Made by a program: the position numbers and the translations under genes. This document shows, piece by piece, positions 1 through 8,241 of a stretch of 64,000 nt of DNA. A model generated the notes under the pieces. The model was given only the letters and a program-made list of their open reading frames with translations, ran no database searches and was not told the origin of the DNA. The stretch's first letter is position 1, and the number at the start of each line of letters is the position of its first letter. The DNA is from Bifidobacterium oedipodis (GTDB lineage: Bacteria > Actinomycetota > Actinomycetes > Actinomycetales > Bifidobacteriaceae), in NCBI RefSeq assembly GCF_012932425.1, contig NZ_JAAIII010000005.1, positions 1 through 64,000 of the forward strand, given 5' to 3'.

Positions 1-595
1 AGGTAAGATGGGTGTACCGGCCCATGGGCCCTCCCGATGTCTGGTTGTCGTAAGCAAACACCATGCTATCGGGAACCCATGGGCCCATATCATTCACACC
101 CGTTGCACTTGCTCTGAAAATTCAAGAAGCAAATGGCAGGCAAAAGAGATTTTCGTTGGAATTCCGCCGTTTTGTCGCGTCTGTGCGTGGTTGAAGGCGT
201 TGGGAAGCAAAAGAAAACAGCATGTGGCGTTGGTTTCAGGAACACGCGGCTGGTCTCGTATTGGCTATACGACAGATTGTTGGGATTCATAACGGGAGTT
301 ATTCGCCGCCAGACATTTTTGACTCTCCGTCGTCATCGTATCAATGCCTACTGGTTGTGCGGAACATTCAACAGCTGGTTCTTGAATTCCTGATAACCCA
401 ACAGCAGCTTTTTCTCTAGCGAAACTTCATTGTCTCGTAGGCTGTTGGACTATGCTCCTGCGTATGTGGTTGATTCGAAGACGAGGACCAAACTCAGATT
501 AAGGTTTCTTAAAGCTGGTTGTAATGGCTGTGCTAACAGTTGTGTGCCGCCGAAACATACGCTTCGACGGCACACAACACATTATTAGAGCTCGG
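1..595. other. Spacer downstream of glgE, no gene recognised
   Basis: No open frame here looks like a protein: the short frames overlap each other on both strands, lack ribosome binding sites and have no recognisable motifs. The spacer holds an imperfect inverted repeat at 19-38 and 68-86 (both arms contain CCCATGGGCC next to TCCCGAT or ATCGGGA) and a strong hairpin at 539-577 just past the glgE stop codon. Nothing else is seen. Confidence 0.5.
539..577 (-). terminator. Hairpin after glgE
   Basis: The arms GTTGTGTGCCG and CGGCACACAAC pair perfectly around a loop of about 15 bases, 19 bases past the glgE stop on the minus strand. There is no clear U tract, so it may be a weak terminator or an mRNA 3'-end stabiliser. 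Confidence 0.55.
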
Positions 596-2836
596 TTACT
601 GCACGCTGAAAATGTGTGCCACGTCAGCCCACGGGGCAAGCGAGACGAAGTTGTCCCAGCCCCACTGGAATTCGCGGCCGGTCAGTTCGTCGCGCACCTT
701 GAACGGGCGGTTGGTGGGCAGGCCGAGGTCGGCCAGCTCGATGTGAACCATCGACTGATGGGCGTTGTGCCCATCGAGGTTCACAACCACGATCAGCGTA
801 TCCGCCTTGCCGGTGCCGGTCAGTTCGGCCGGGGTGTGGCGGGCGAACGCGAGAATGTTCGGATCCGAGGTTTCCAGCATGGTGAGGTTGTGGTAGCTCA
901 GAGCCGCTGGGTGGTTACGACGAATCTTGTTGAGAGCGGTGAGCATTTCGGCCACACCGAACTGCTTGGCCTGGTCCCAGTCGCGCACCTTGACTTCGTA
1001 CTTCTCGTTGTCGATCTGCTCCTCGAAGCCGGGGCGCTGACGGTTCTCGATCAGTTCGTAACCGTTGTAGATGCCCCAGGACGGCGAGCCCATGGCGGCC
1101 AGCACCGCGCGCACGCAGTGGCCGGCGATGCCGTTGTCGCGCACGTAGGCGGTGAGGATATCCGGCGTGGTGGGCCAGAAGGTGTTGTGCTGGTAGTAGC
1201 CATCGTCGCCGTTGGTGACGGGCAGGTACTCCGCAAGCTCTTCCTTGGTGTTGCGCCACGGGAAGTAGCAGTGCGACTGGGTGAAGCCCACATAGCTCAG
1301 CGCGCGCATCATGCCCGGACGGGTGAACGCTTCGGCCAAGAACAGCACCTCCGGGTGCTTCTTGGTGACGGCGGCGATTACATCCTGCCAGAAACGCACC
1401 GGCTTGGTGTGCGGGTTATCGATGCGGAAGATGGTGACACCTGCATCGATCCACAGGTTCATAATCCGCTCGACTTCCTTTTCAATGCCGGCCATGTCGG
1501 CGTTGAAGTCAATCGGATAGATGTCCTGATACTTCTTCGGCGGGTTTTCGGCGAAGGCGATGGTGCCGTCCGGCTTGTGGCGGAACCAGTTCGGGTGCTG
1601 CTTAACCCACGGATGGTCGGGGGAGCACTGCAGGGCGAAATCAAGAGCGATTTCCAAGCCCAGCTCATGGGCGCGCGCAACGAAGGCCTTGAAATCATCC
1701 ATCGTGCCCAGCAGCGGGTCGACGGTATCGTGGCCACCGAGCTCAGAGCCGATGCCGAACGGCGAACCCGGATCGTTCGGTCCGGCGACCAACGAATTGT
1801 TGCGGCCCTTACGGTTGGTGGTGCCGATCGGGAAGATCGGCGGCAGGTAGACGATGTCGAAACCTTCGGCGGCGGCACGGTCGAGACCCGCCAGCGCGGT
1901 TTGCAGCGTGCCCTGCACGATGGCACCGGTGTTCGGATCCACATAAGCGCCTTCGGAGCGCGGGAAGAACTGATACCATGCGGCGAAGCTGGACTTCGGG
2001 CGCTCCACCTTGAAACGCTGCGGCTGGCTGGGCGACAGGCCGTCGCGCAGCGGATGGGTGTCATGCAGCTGAGCGATCTGCGGATTGTCGCCAGCGGCCA
2101 GACGATCCTCAGCACTCAGCGAGGAATCGGCCATAGTCTCAGCGGCCTTCTGCAGGGTCTTGCGATCCTGGGCGCTGAGCTTGGCGTCTGCGGTGACGGC
2201 CCAACGGGCGAGCAGTTCCGCGCCGGAATCCAGCGCATTATCCACGTCGTCGTTCACCTGCACCTTGATGCGGGCGTCGCGCAGCCAGGAGATGTAAGTG
2301 TCCTCCCAGCCTTCGATGGTCACGGTCCACTCGCCAAGCTGGCGCTTGACTGCGGCATAGCCGTCTTCCCAAGGTTTCAGATCACTGTGCTCGCCGCACT
2401 TGACGCTCACGGCCCAGCGGTCGAGACCGGGGTTGGTGCAGGTCATGGCGCGACGCATGGTTTCACGTCCGCGAGGATTGCGAACCACGGCGGTGGCACC
2501 CACTTTGGTGCGACCTTCGATGAACACCTGGGCGGTCATCTCAAACGGTTCGCCGAGCTCGACGCGAGGCGCATAAGTGCCGCGCTCTTCAGCGGGGGTG
2601 ATGTCCATAACATTGATACGGCCAAACTGGCCGGGCGCACTTGCCTCAATGGTGGGAGCGGGAACCTCTCCGGTCATGCCGCTCAGTGCCTTGGTGACCT
2701 TGGCCGTCTCGGCGTCCACACGTTTGCGACGCGTGGTGGTTTTCTTAGCCGTGGTCTTACGCGGCTTCGGCGCTTTACTTTGTTCACTGCTATTGCGCGT
2801 ATTCGCGCTTTCTTGTATTGCTGCCATAGCGCTCAT
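596..2836 (-). CDS. glgE: Alpha-1,4-glucan:maltose-1-phosphate maltosyltransferase GlgE
   Basis: GlgE extends alpha-1,4-glucans using maltose 1-phosphate as donor, in the cytoplasmic trehalose/glycogen route. After an Ala/Lys-rich N-terminal tail of about 60 residues comes the GlgE-specific N-terminal domain, then a GH13 barrel with family motifs: PPIFPIG...RKGRNN, GGHDTVDPLLGT, the nucleophile region FRIDNPHTKP and the acid/base region LFLAEAFTRP. These distinguish it from ordinary amylases. The length of about 746 residues is somewhat above the usual 660-700 because of the tail. I chose ATG 2836 over the upstream in-frame ATG at 2863; ATG 2827 is also possible and no ribosome binding site is decisive. 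The gene is monocistronic in view; other trehalose or glycogen genes are not nearby. The DnaA-box cluster lies directly upstream. Confidence 0.9.
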   Translation of the reverse strand: MSAMAAIQESANTRNSSEQSKAPKPRKTTAKKTTTRRKRVDAETAKVTKALSGMTGEVPAPTIEASAPGQFGRINVMDITPAEERGTYAPRVELGEPFEMTAQVFIEGRTKVGATAVVRNPRGRETMRRAMTCTNPGLDRWAVSVKCGEHSDLKPWEDGYAAVKRQLGEWTVTIEGWEDTYISWLRDARIKVQVNDDVDNALDSGAELLARWAVTADAKLSAQDRKTLQKAAETMADSSLSAEDRLAAGDNPQIAQLHDTHPLRDGLSPSQPQRFKVERPKSSFAAWYQFFPRSEGAYVDPNTGAIVQGTLQTALAGLDRAAAEGFDIVYLPPIFPIGTTNRKGRNNSLVAGPNDPGSPFGIGSELGGHDTVDPLLGTMDDFKAFVARAHELGLEIALDFALQCSPDHPWVKQHPNWFRHKPDGTIAFAENPPKKYQDIYPIDFNADMAGIEKEVERIMNLWIDAGVTIFRIDNPHTKPVRFWQDVIAAVTKKHPEVLFLAEAFTRPGMMRALSYVGFTQSHCYFPWRNTKEELAEYLPVTNGDDGYYQHNTFWPTTPDILTAYVRDNGIAGHCVRAVLAAMGSPSWGIYNGYELIENRQRPGFEEQIDNEKYEVKVRDWDQAKQFGVAEMLTALNKIRRNHPAALSYHNLTMLETSDPNILAFARHTPAELTGTGKADTLIVVVNLDGHNAHQSMVHIELADLGLPTNRPFKVRDELTGREFQWGWDNFVSLAPWADVAHIFSVQ

Positions 2837-2865
2837 TCTAAGCCTTGGCACCGAAGAATGCACGA

Positions 2866-2937
2866 TGTGGATAACTTTTGTCTCAAGGGCCGTAAAACGG
2901 CTTCAAGTGGATAACTCTGCACTCGAAGTTATCCACA
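2866..2937. promoter_or_regulatory. Cluster of three DnaA-box-like sites
   Basis: TGTGGATAA at 2866-2874 and TTATCCACA at 2929-2937 are perfect DnaA boxes in opposite orientation. AGTGGATAA at 2906-2914 differs by one base. They occupy the spacer between glgE (minus) and the surface protein gene (plus). No dnaA, dnaN or AT-rich unwinding region is nearby, so this is not oriC. DnaA titration or DnaA-controlled transcription is inferred. Confidence 0.6.
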
Positions 2938-3063
2938 ACTCGCCGACAACGGGCAAGCTCTCTCCACATTGCCCAAAAACCATGCCGTGCGACGGCGAAA
3001 TCTGCCATGCTCATTACCACTCGCGCATCGCTGCGCGGGGCTTAATTCCAAGAGAAAGGACAG

Positions 3064-5298
3064 ATGATGAACACGATATGGCAGCGAAGGGGCAAGGCCA
3101 TCGTGGCACTGCTCATCAGTATGGTCATAGTGATTGCCGCAGGGCTGATTTCCGCGCAAACCGCACGTGCGGAAACGCTGCGCACACCCGACAAAAGCGA
3201 ATACCTTTCGTATGTGTATAACGGGCAGCTGCGTTACCTGGGCGTAATAGGTTCGGACTCAAGTGGTAACAAATTCTATTGCATCCAGGCAGATAAGCTC
3301 ACCGATATGGTGATCGGCTCACCCGAAACGGTCGAGGACAGCGAAAAAGCACGACGCATGGCTTGGATTCTTGACCACTATCGCGAAACGGATACGGTTT
3401 CGCATGCCGCGATCGCCGTGATCATCCAGGAATATTTCGGCGATGACGGCCAGTGGGAGAAACATTTCAATTCGGTGTTTGGCGCGTTGCCGAATGTTGT
3501 GAGTCGAGCCGGTGAGATTTGGGCCGAGTCCGAGGGCAAGGTGCCTGGACGGGCCACTGTCGAACGTATCGATGCTGTGGCGTTGCGCAGCGGTTCGGTG
3601 AAGGTTCGTGTGGAGGATTACAACGGCAATCTGATTGCCGGTGTGCCCTTTACCGTTACGCTGAGCGGGCCTGCCGCGTTTGTGGAAAATGGGCAGACCA
3701 CGTTGTCGGGAACCTCCACAAATGAGCCGCAGGTGTTTGCCTGGCAGGCCACAGGTTATGGCGAAGTGACTGCCAGCATTGAATACACGCGTGGGCAGGT
3801 TAAGCGCTACGACAATGTGACTCAGGATTTGCTGGCCTTCGACTCCTATGATTCGGTGGGCGGTGAGGCTACCACCTTCCAAGTGCATCGCGATTTCGCG
3901 CCATCGGTGAGCACCACGGTGCCTGCCAAGGAGGTTGATGCTGGCCAACCGGTGGTTGACACGGTGACCAGCGGGTTGGTCAATGCCGATGATCAATGGC
4001 TGGAAGGACTGCCGATTGAAGCGAAAGGATATTACTATGCCGGCATACATCACAGTGCGTTGGGCAATATTGTTAAGCCGGAGGCGGGGGAGTCGGCTCA
4101 GGCTTTCATCGGCAGGCTTGCATCACTCGGCTATCAGCCCAAGGCCTACGGCACGGCCGTGTTCACCGGGCCCGGGCAGACGGTTGAGGTGAATGCCGCC
4201 AATGATGCGGGAGCCGCATATCTCGCACAACAAGATGATGGCTTCGGCACCTGGGTGTGGGTGATCGAACGGGATGCACAGCAGGGCGACGCTCCGGTGT
4301 ATCTGGATCAGGATTATGCTTCGGATTTCCTTGAAGTGGCCGAAACCACCAGCAATCGCAATATGGCAGAGGTCTCCTCGGTGATTACCGAACATTCGGT
4401 TACGGTGGGCGCGGAGCTGAGTGACACGATTACTGTGTCTGGCTTCCCCGACGACCATGGCGACTTCGCCGGCAATGAGGAGTATGGGTTCGAAGCGGAT
4501 CGCCCCTATGCCAAGGTCAGCCTGTGGTGGGCTGGAGACCCGGACGACGCTTCCAAGGACGAACGGTATAAGCCCAAAGGTGCCGAAGTGCCTGAGGAAG
4601 ATGCCTATCACACCAAGGTAGGTAGCTGGGATTTGCCGGCGAAGAATGGTGTGTATCGTGTGGGTGCCGATGCTCCGGATGCTCACGGCAATCCGATTTC
4701 CATTGTGGTGCCCAAGCATGGTTGGTACGTGTTCGTATGGGAATTCGCCGGCGACAGCCGTGTGATGCCTGCGGCCAGCCGATACGATGACGGCTGGGAG
4801 CGGGCGCGGGCCATCGAGCAGGAATGCGAAGAACCGTGCGAGCCCGATCCATGCGAAAAGGAGTGCGAACCGGAACCGGACCCGTGTGAGCCGGATGATC
4901 CGTGTGAGCCGGAACCTGAGCCAGAGCCGGAACCTGAGCCGGAACCTGAACCTGAACCTGAGCCGGAACCGGAGCCGGATCCCGATCCCGAGCCGGAGCC
5001 CGACCCGGAACCCGAGCCCGAGCCTGAGCCCGACCCGGAACCCGAGCCCGAGCCTGAGCCCGACCCGGATCCTGATCCTGAACCTGATCCTGAACCTGAA
5101 CCTGAACCTGATCCCAATACTCAGTCTCCCGAAGACACTACGGGCCCTGAGAAAACAGCAAAGGTCAAAACGACTGGAGTCAAACAGCTGGGTAAAACCG
5201 GTGTGGGCATGGACGCGATGCTGGTGATCGGCATTGTGGTGGCCTCGCTCATCGTTGCCGGCGTAACACTCATCATTATCAAACGACGCAGTTGGTGA
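3064..5298 (+). CDS. Wall-anchored surface protein with Pro-Glu repeat stalk
   Basis: A secreted, probably sortase-anchored adhesin-like protein of 744 residues. Residues 1 to about 37 form a signal peptide (basic start, hydrophobic core, ARA cleavage region). The next 150 residues contain FYCIQADK with Cys73 and a later Ala-Ile-rich helix ending IIQEYF, which resembles a Cys-Gln thioester adhesin domain; this is tentative. Beta-rich domains follow to about residue 580. Then come a Cys-Glu-Pro segment with seven cysteines and a long Pro-Glu/Pro-Asp repeat that would span the wall. The C-terminus has QLGKTG, a hydrophobic helix and KRRSW, a non-canonical LPXTG-type signal. AGAAAGGA at 3053-3060 serves ATG 3064 or, with better spacing, ATG 3067. 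No sortase gene is in view. The DnaA-like sites lie in its upstream region. Confidence 0.8.
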   Translation: MMNTIWQRRGKAIVALLISMVIVIAAGLISAQTARAETLRTPDKSEYLSYVYNGQLRYLGVIGSDSSGNKFYCIQADKLTDMVIGSPETVEDSEKARRMAWILDHYRETDTVSHAAIAVIIQEYFGDDGQWEKHFNSVFGALPNVVSRAGEIWAESEGKVPGRATVERIDAVALRSGSVKVRVEDYNGNLIAGVPFTVTLSGPAAFVENGQTTLSGTSTNEPQVFAWQATGYGEVTASIEYTRGQVKRYDNVTQDLLAFDSYDSVGGEATTFQVHRDFAPSVSTTVPAKEVDAGQPVVDTVTSGLVNADDQWLEGLPIEAKGYYYAGIHHSALGNIVKPEAGESAQAFIGRLASLGYQPKAYGTAVFTGPGQTVEVNAANDAGAAYLAQQDDGFGTWVWVIERDAQQGDAPVYLDQDYASDFLEVAETTSNRNMAEVSSVITEHSVTVGAELSDTITVSGFPDDHGDFAGNEEYGFEADRPYAKVSLWWAGDPDDASKDERYKPKGAEVPEEDAYHTKVGSWDLPAKNGVYRVGADAPDAHGNPISIVVPKHGWYVFVWEFAGDSRVMPAASRYDDGWERARAIEQECEEPCEPDPCEKECEPEPDPCEPDDPCEPEPEPEPEPEPEPEPEPEPEPEPDPDPEPEPDPEPEPEPEPDPEPEPEPEPDPDPDPEPDPEPEPEPDPNTQSPEDTTGPEKTAKVKTTGVKQLGKTGVGMDAMLVIGIVVASLIVAGVTLIIIKRRSW

Positions 5299-5479
5299 CT
5301 AGAGCTGGTAGCCATCTGCGGCTGGATCGCTGGTAACCACCAATAAGGCATGGTAACCGCAAGGAGTGTGGTTGACGCTTAGTGAAAATGGTTGGTAACC
5401 AGACTGACAGCAAAAACTGTACCGTCGGCGGAGCCCTATCCCGTTCCTCGTTGATGTTCCCAACCGTCGTCGGTCCATA

Positions 5480-5519
5480 AGCAGTGGGTCGGAGCCCTCA
5501 CCGGTTCCGGCCCACTGCT
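5480..5519 (+). terminator. Hairpin downstream of surface protein gene
   Basis: The arms AGCAGTGGGTCGGAGCC and GGTTCCGGCCCACTGCT pair over about 17 positions with a few G-U or mismatched pairs, then GTTGTCATCATT follows. It lies 180 bases past the surface protein stop and is the first strong hairpin after it. Confidence 0.55.
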
Positions 5520-5599
5520 GTTGTCATCATTATCGCAACGAATCCTATGGGGAATCCGGTAGCCAGAGCCTTAATCCTGGCCCATGCCGTATCAAGAAA

Positions 5600-5921
5600 C
5601 ACCTACGGACGCAGAAATAGCGGCATATATCGACCTTCGTAGGTGTGTGGAGATACGGATTGGTAATAACGGCATTTGAAGAACCGCGGAATATCAACGA
5701 TTTCAAATTGTCCTTCGTTCTGCTGCATGAAGACAAACACCTACGGATAGCGTAATAGGCACCTAAATCAGCTTCTGTAGGTGTCGTCTGAGCCGCGGCA
5801 GTGAGACGGTAGTCGTAAAAACGTTGAAATATCAACGGTTTTCAATCCATGGTCGTGATGCAACTTGGATCAGAACACCTACAAAAGGCGAATTAGCATT
5901 GCAAATAGGCCTTCGTAGGTG
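5600..5921. repeat. Three 46-bp palindromic units at exact 138-bp spacing
   Basis: Units at 5600-5645, 5738-5783 and 5876-5921 each begin CACCTAC(G/A) and end (C/T)GTAGGTG, giving hairpins with 8-bp arms and a variable 30-base centre. Unit starts are exactly 138 bp apart. The 92-bp linkers share ATATCAACG at 5691 and 5829, also 138 apart, so this is a degenerate tandem repeat rather than scattered palindromes. In one minus-strand frame the units read TPTxxDL...RRC every 46 residues, but that frame has a stop in the third unit. A decayed repeat protein or a structured non-coding repeat are both possible. Confidence 0.65.
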
Positions 5922-6136
5922 TGTCAGTGCACTGAATAAGTGTGACATTGAGCGAACGGTACATGCCGGATGCATTGGTCCTGACTTTCCGTGCGCTAGG
6001 ACGCGTACGGGCCGCACTTCTGGTTGTCGGAGGCGGGGATTGCGGAATTGTGCAAGCTTGCCTGGTGTATGAAGATCTGAATGCGGCGTTAAGCATCCAT
6101 GTGAAAGAGAGGAATGGCCGCAAAGCTGTTGTTTTG

Positions 6137-6247
6137 TTATATTCGCCTGTCATTTTGTTACATGCTTACGTGAGAATCTCGCAGGCGAACCGTGCAGGCC
6201 GGCAGGCGAACCGTGCCGATTGGTAGGTCAGCCGTGCAGGCCGGCAG
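6137..6247. repeat. 21-bp-phased palindromic array, copy 1
   Basis: Left 21-mer at 6137-6157 containing TTCGCCTG, 24-bp core at 6158-6181 (TTACATGCTTACGTGA...), then right 21-mers at 6182-6202, 6203-6223 and 6224-6244, followed by CAG. The first two right repeats carry GGCGAACCGTG and the third GGTCAGCCGTG. It is the same architecture as the copies at 26995, 35024 and 63646. It lies in a spacer with no close gene start. Confidence 0.75.
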
Positions 6248-6321
6248 ATGGGGTTTGGGCCTATAACCCAGCCCTATAACCCCAGAAACGGCTTCAGCGC
6301 CAATTGCTTCGAAAACGGAAA

Positions 6322-6352
6322 CAGGCTAGGAATCGTTGTGATTCCTAGCCTG
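6322..6352 (-). terminator. Terminator of tRNA-fMet
   Basis: The arms CAGGCTAGGAAT (6322-6333) and ATTCCTAGCCTG (6341-6352) pair perfectly around a 7-base loop. On the minus strand the hairpin is followed by TTTCCGTTTTC, directly downstream of the tRNA. Confidence 0.85.
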
Positions 6353-6356
6353 TCAG

Positions 6357-6433
6357 TGGTAGCGGGGCATGGATTTGAACCATGGACCTCTGGGTTATGA
6401 GCCCAGCGAGCTACCGAGCTGCTCCACCCCGCG
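6357..6433 (-). tRNA. Initiator tRNA-fMet (CAT)
   Basis: The minus strand reads as a 77-base tRNA starting CGCGGGG. It has the anticodon arm CTGGGCTCATAACCCAG (anticodon CAT), GGTTCAAATCC in the T arm and an encoded CCA. The three G-C pairs next to the anticodon loop (GGG/CCC) and the unpaired first position (C1 opposite U72) are initiator hallmarks. The sequence closely resembles actinobacterial initiator tRNAs. It is transcribed alone, with its own terminator at 6322-6352. Confidence 0.95.
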
Positions 6434-6569
6434 TCGGCTTGTTCGTTTGAACAGCTCTATCTACAATAGGCGCGATTGGTGATATGTCAAGATATCGGCG
6501 TGTCGAGTTGGGGGATGCGTGAGGATGCGTGTTGCAGAACAGGTTTCTCGCAAAGTTCCGCTGTGTTTT

Positions 6570-6652
6570 GTCGGTGCTGGCACAGGCCGACCAGTCTTGG
6601 ACCATTCCGTTGAGCGGGTATGCGGGTTATGTCGGCGCTGGCATCGGCCGAC
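6570..6652. repeat. Duplicated 22-bp palindrome upstream of metA
   Basis: GTCGGTGCTGGCACAGGCCGAC-type units lie at 6570-6591 and 6631-6652. Both have GTCGG/CCGAC arms, a shared GCTGGCA centre and 61-bp spacing. They differ at only a few positions and end 46 bp before the metA start. They could be regulator sites for methionine synthesis; this is inferred from position only. Confidence 0.45.
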
Positions 6653-6697
6653 CGCTCATAAGCCGCTCTTATCCAATGTGCGGCTAATAATAGGGCC

Positions 6698-7732
6698 ATG
6701 CCTATCAAGATTCCCGGAGGCCTTCCGGCCCGACAGATCCTCGATTCGGAGCGCATCTTCGCCCTCGAAAAGCCCGAAGCGGAGCGCCAACGCGTGCGGC
6801 CGCTCAAACTGGTGATCTTGAACCTTATGCCGAAGAAAATCGAAACGGAAACGCAGCTGCTGCGCCTGATCTCGAAAAGCCCGCTGCAGGTGGAGATCGA
6901 TTTCATGAAGACCTCCACGCACGAGGCCACGCATGTTTCCGCCGATCATCTGGTCAAATTCTATGAGACGCTGGATGCCTTCCAGCATAACTACTACGAC
7001 GGTTTTGTAGTCACCGGTGCCCCTGTGGAGCATCTCAAGTTCGAGGACGTGGATTATTGGGATGAGTTCAAGACCATCCTCGACTGGGCGTCCACCCACG
7101 TGTTCTCCACCATGTATCTGTGCTGGGGCGCGATGGGCGCGCTGTACTACCGCTACGGCGTGCGCAAAATCGATTTGCCGGAAAAGATTTTCGGCGTGTT
7201 CCCGCAGTATTTGCAGGATGAATACTGCTTCCTGACCAATGGTTTTGATGAGATCGCGCTGCAGCCGCACTCCCGTCTCGCCGGTGTGAACGAAGACGAC
7301 ATCAATGCTCAAGCCGACCTTCAAGTGTTGACGTGGGGGCCTGAATCCGGCCCTGGGCTGGTGGCCACCCGAGACTTCTCCGAAGTCTTCGCGCTGGGGC
7401 ACTGGGAGTACGGCAAAACCACGCTTGCCGAAGAATATGAGCGCGATATGGCCAAGGGCATGACCAACGTGCCGTTCCCGAAGAACTACTTCCCTCACGA
7501 CGATCCAAGCATCGAGCCGCTGTTCTCATGGCGTGCGCATGGCAATCTGCTGTGGCGCAACTGGCTGAACTGGGTGTATCAGACCACGCCCTACGACCTC
7601 AAGGAAGTGCCGCAGCTGCGCGCGCAGAAGCGTCTGGGCACCGACCGTTCGATTCGCCATGAGCCGGGCGGGCCGCGCGGCGACGATTTCCAGCCGTTCC
7701 TGCATGACGGCTACGGCGTGATCCGCGGCTGA
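6698..7732 (+). CDS. metA: Homoserine O-acetyltransferase (MetA family)
   Basis: This enzyme acylates homoserine, the first committed step of methionine synthesis. The 344-residue protein matches the MetA/HTS family over its full length. The catalytic Cys142 lies in MYLCWGA, and His235 and Glu237 in ALGHWEY. Residue 111 is Glu (TGAPVEH), which in this family is associated with acetyl-CoA rather than succinyl-CoA, so acetyltransferase activity is more likely despite the usual succinyltransferase name. TAATAAT at 6685-6691 is a good -10 element six bases before ATG, with no Shine-Dalgarno sequence, so the message may be leaderless. Two palindromes lie just upstream. It appears monocistronic. 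Confidence 0.92.
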   Translation: MPIKIPGGLPARQILDSERIFALEKPEAERQRVRPLKLVILNLMPKKIETETQLLRLISKSPLQVEIDFMKTSTHEATHVSADHLVKFYETLDAFQHNYYDGFVVTGAPVEHLKFEDVDYWDEFKTILDWASTHVFSTMYLCWGAMGALYYRYGVRKIDLPEKIFGVFPQYLQDEYCFLTNGFDEIALQPHSRLAGVNEDDINAQADLQVLTWGPESGPGLVATRDFSEVFALGHWEYGKTTLAEEYERDMAKGMTNVPFPKNYFPHDDPSIEPLFSWRAHGNLLWRNWLNWVYQTTPYDLKEVPQLRAQKRLGTDRSIRHEPGGPRGDDFQPFLHDGYGVIRG

Positions 7733-8241
7733 ACGGTATTGCCGACCCCGGCGGGTGTTCGGCAATGGCCGCATGGGCTCCCATAGGTTCTGCGCAGATG
7801 TGGACTGGGCAGGTAATGCCGCAGTTGTCACTTCGATATCGGCAGCGAACACGCAATACTCTTCACGGGCGCGCAAGCTTCCCCTTGAAGATCTGCGATG
7901 ACCACAATGTGGACACGTCAGCTGTTCGGTTTTTGGGCATTCTGTGACATATTTACCAGTTTGTTTGCGCTCACATTCACATAAAGAAACGCCGTGCAAA
8001 CCAAGGCAGCAGAACGCCTGATGAGGAACGCGCCGACATACGGTTGACTTTGTCGAGCCGAAGGCAAATAATCACTCGATAGCCATTCGCAGTTGAGTGC
8101 CCAACGTCGCATCGAGGTATTCAACCTCCCATGCTCGCTAGGCATTGCCACGAGGTGGACGACCGTAACCAACTGGTCACATAGTTCGCTTGTAGTGGGA
8201 TAAACTGACAGCTACAGAAAGAGGAAGTAGGAGGCGCGCGA
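7733..8241. other. Spacer between metA and the ATP synthase operon
   Basis: A short hairpin (ATTGCCGA at 7738-7745 pairing with TCGGCAAT at 7759-7766) follows the metA stop and may terminate it. A minus-strand frame running from about 7999 contains a CPHCGH zinc-knuckle-like string but has no start signal or recognisable fold, so I do not call it. The atpB ribosome binding site AGGAGG lies at 8229-8234. Confidence 0.45.

Larger units (their letters stand above)
5299..6356. other. Repeat-rich 1-kb spacer
   Basis: No convincing gene. In order it holds loosely repeated TGGTAACC motifs (about 5330-5400), a long hairpin (5480-5519), a three-copy 138-bp tandem repeat (5600-5921), about 200 bases without a recognisable signal, the first copy of the 21-bp-phased array (6137-6247) and the terminator of the minus-strand tRNA (6322-6352). 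Confidence 0.6.

Noticed and set aside
524..2914. Plus-strand open frame of about 800 codons opposite glgE
   Set aside because: It mirrors glgE codon structure, is rich in His/Gly/Arg, has no family motif and lacks a ribosome binding site; glgE is unmistakable on the other strand.
2866..2937. Chromosomal replication origin
   Set aside because: Only three boxes, with no AT-rich region and no dnaA, dnaN, gyrB or rpmH nearby.
4829..5110. Gly-Ser repeat protein on the minus strand
   Set aside because: It is the complement of the Pro-Glu codon repeat in the surface protein and has no independent support.
5545..5835. Minus-strand ORF with 46-residue repeats
   Set aside because: The repeat periodicity follows the DNA palindromes, the third unit has a stop in the same frame, and no start signal is seen; kept only as a repeat.
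5600..5921. CRISPR array
   Set aside because: The conserved parts are short palindromic arms at 138-bp spacing with degenerate linkers, not identical repeats with 30-40-base spacers, and no cas genes are present.
7526..7999. Minus-strand ORF with CPHCGH
   Set aside because: It overlaps the metA 3' end, has no ribosome binding site and only one zinc-knuckle-like pair.
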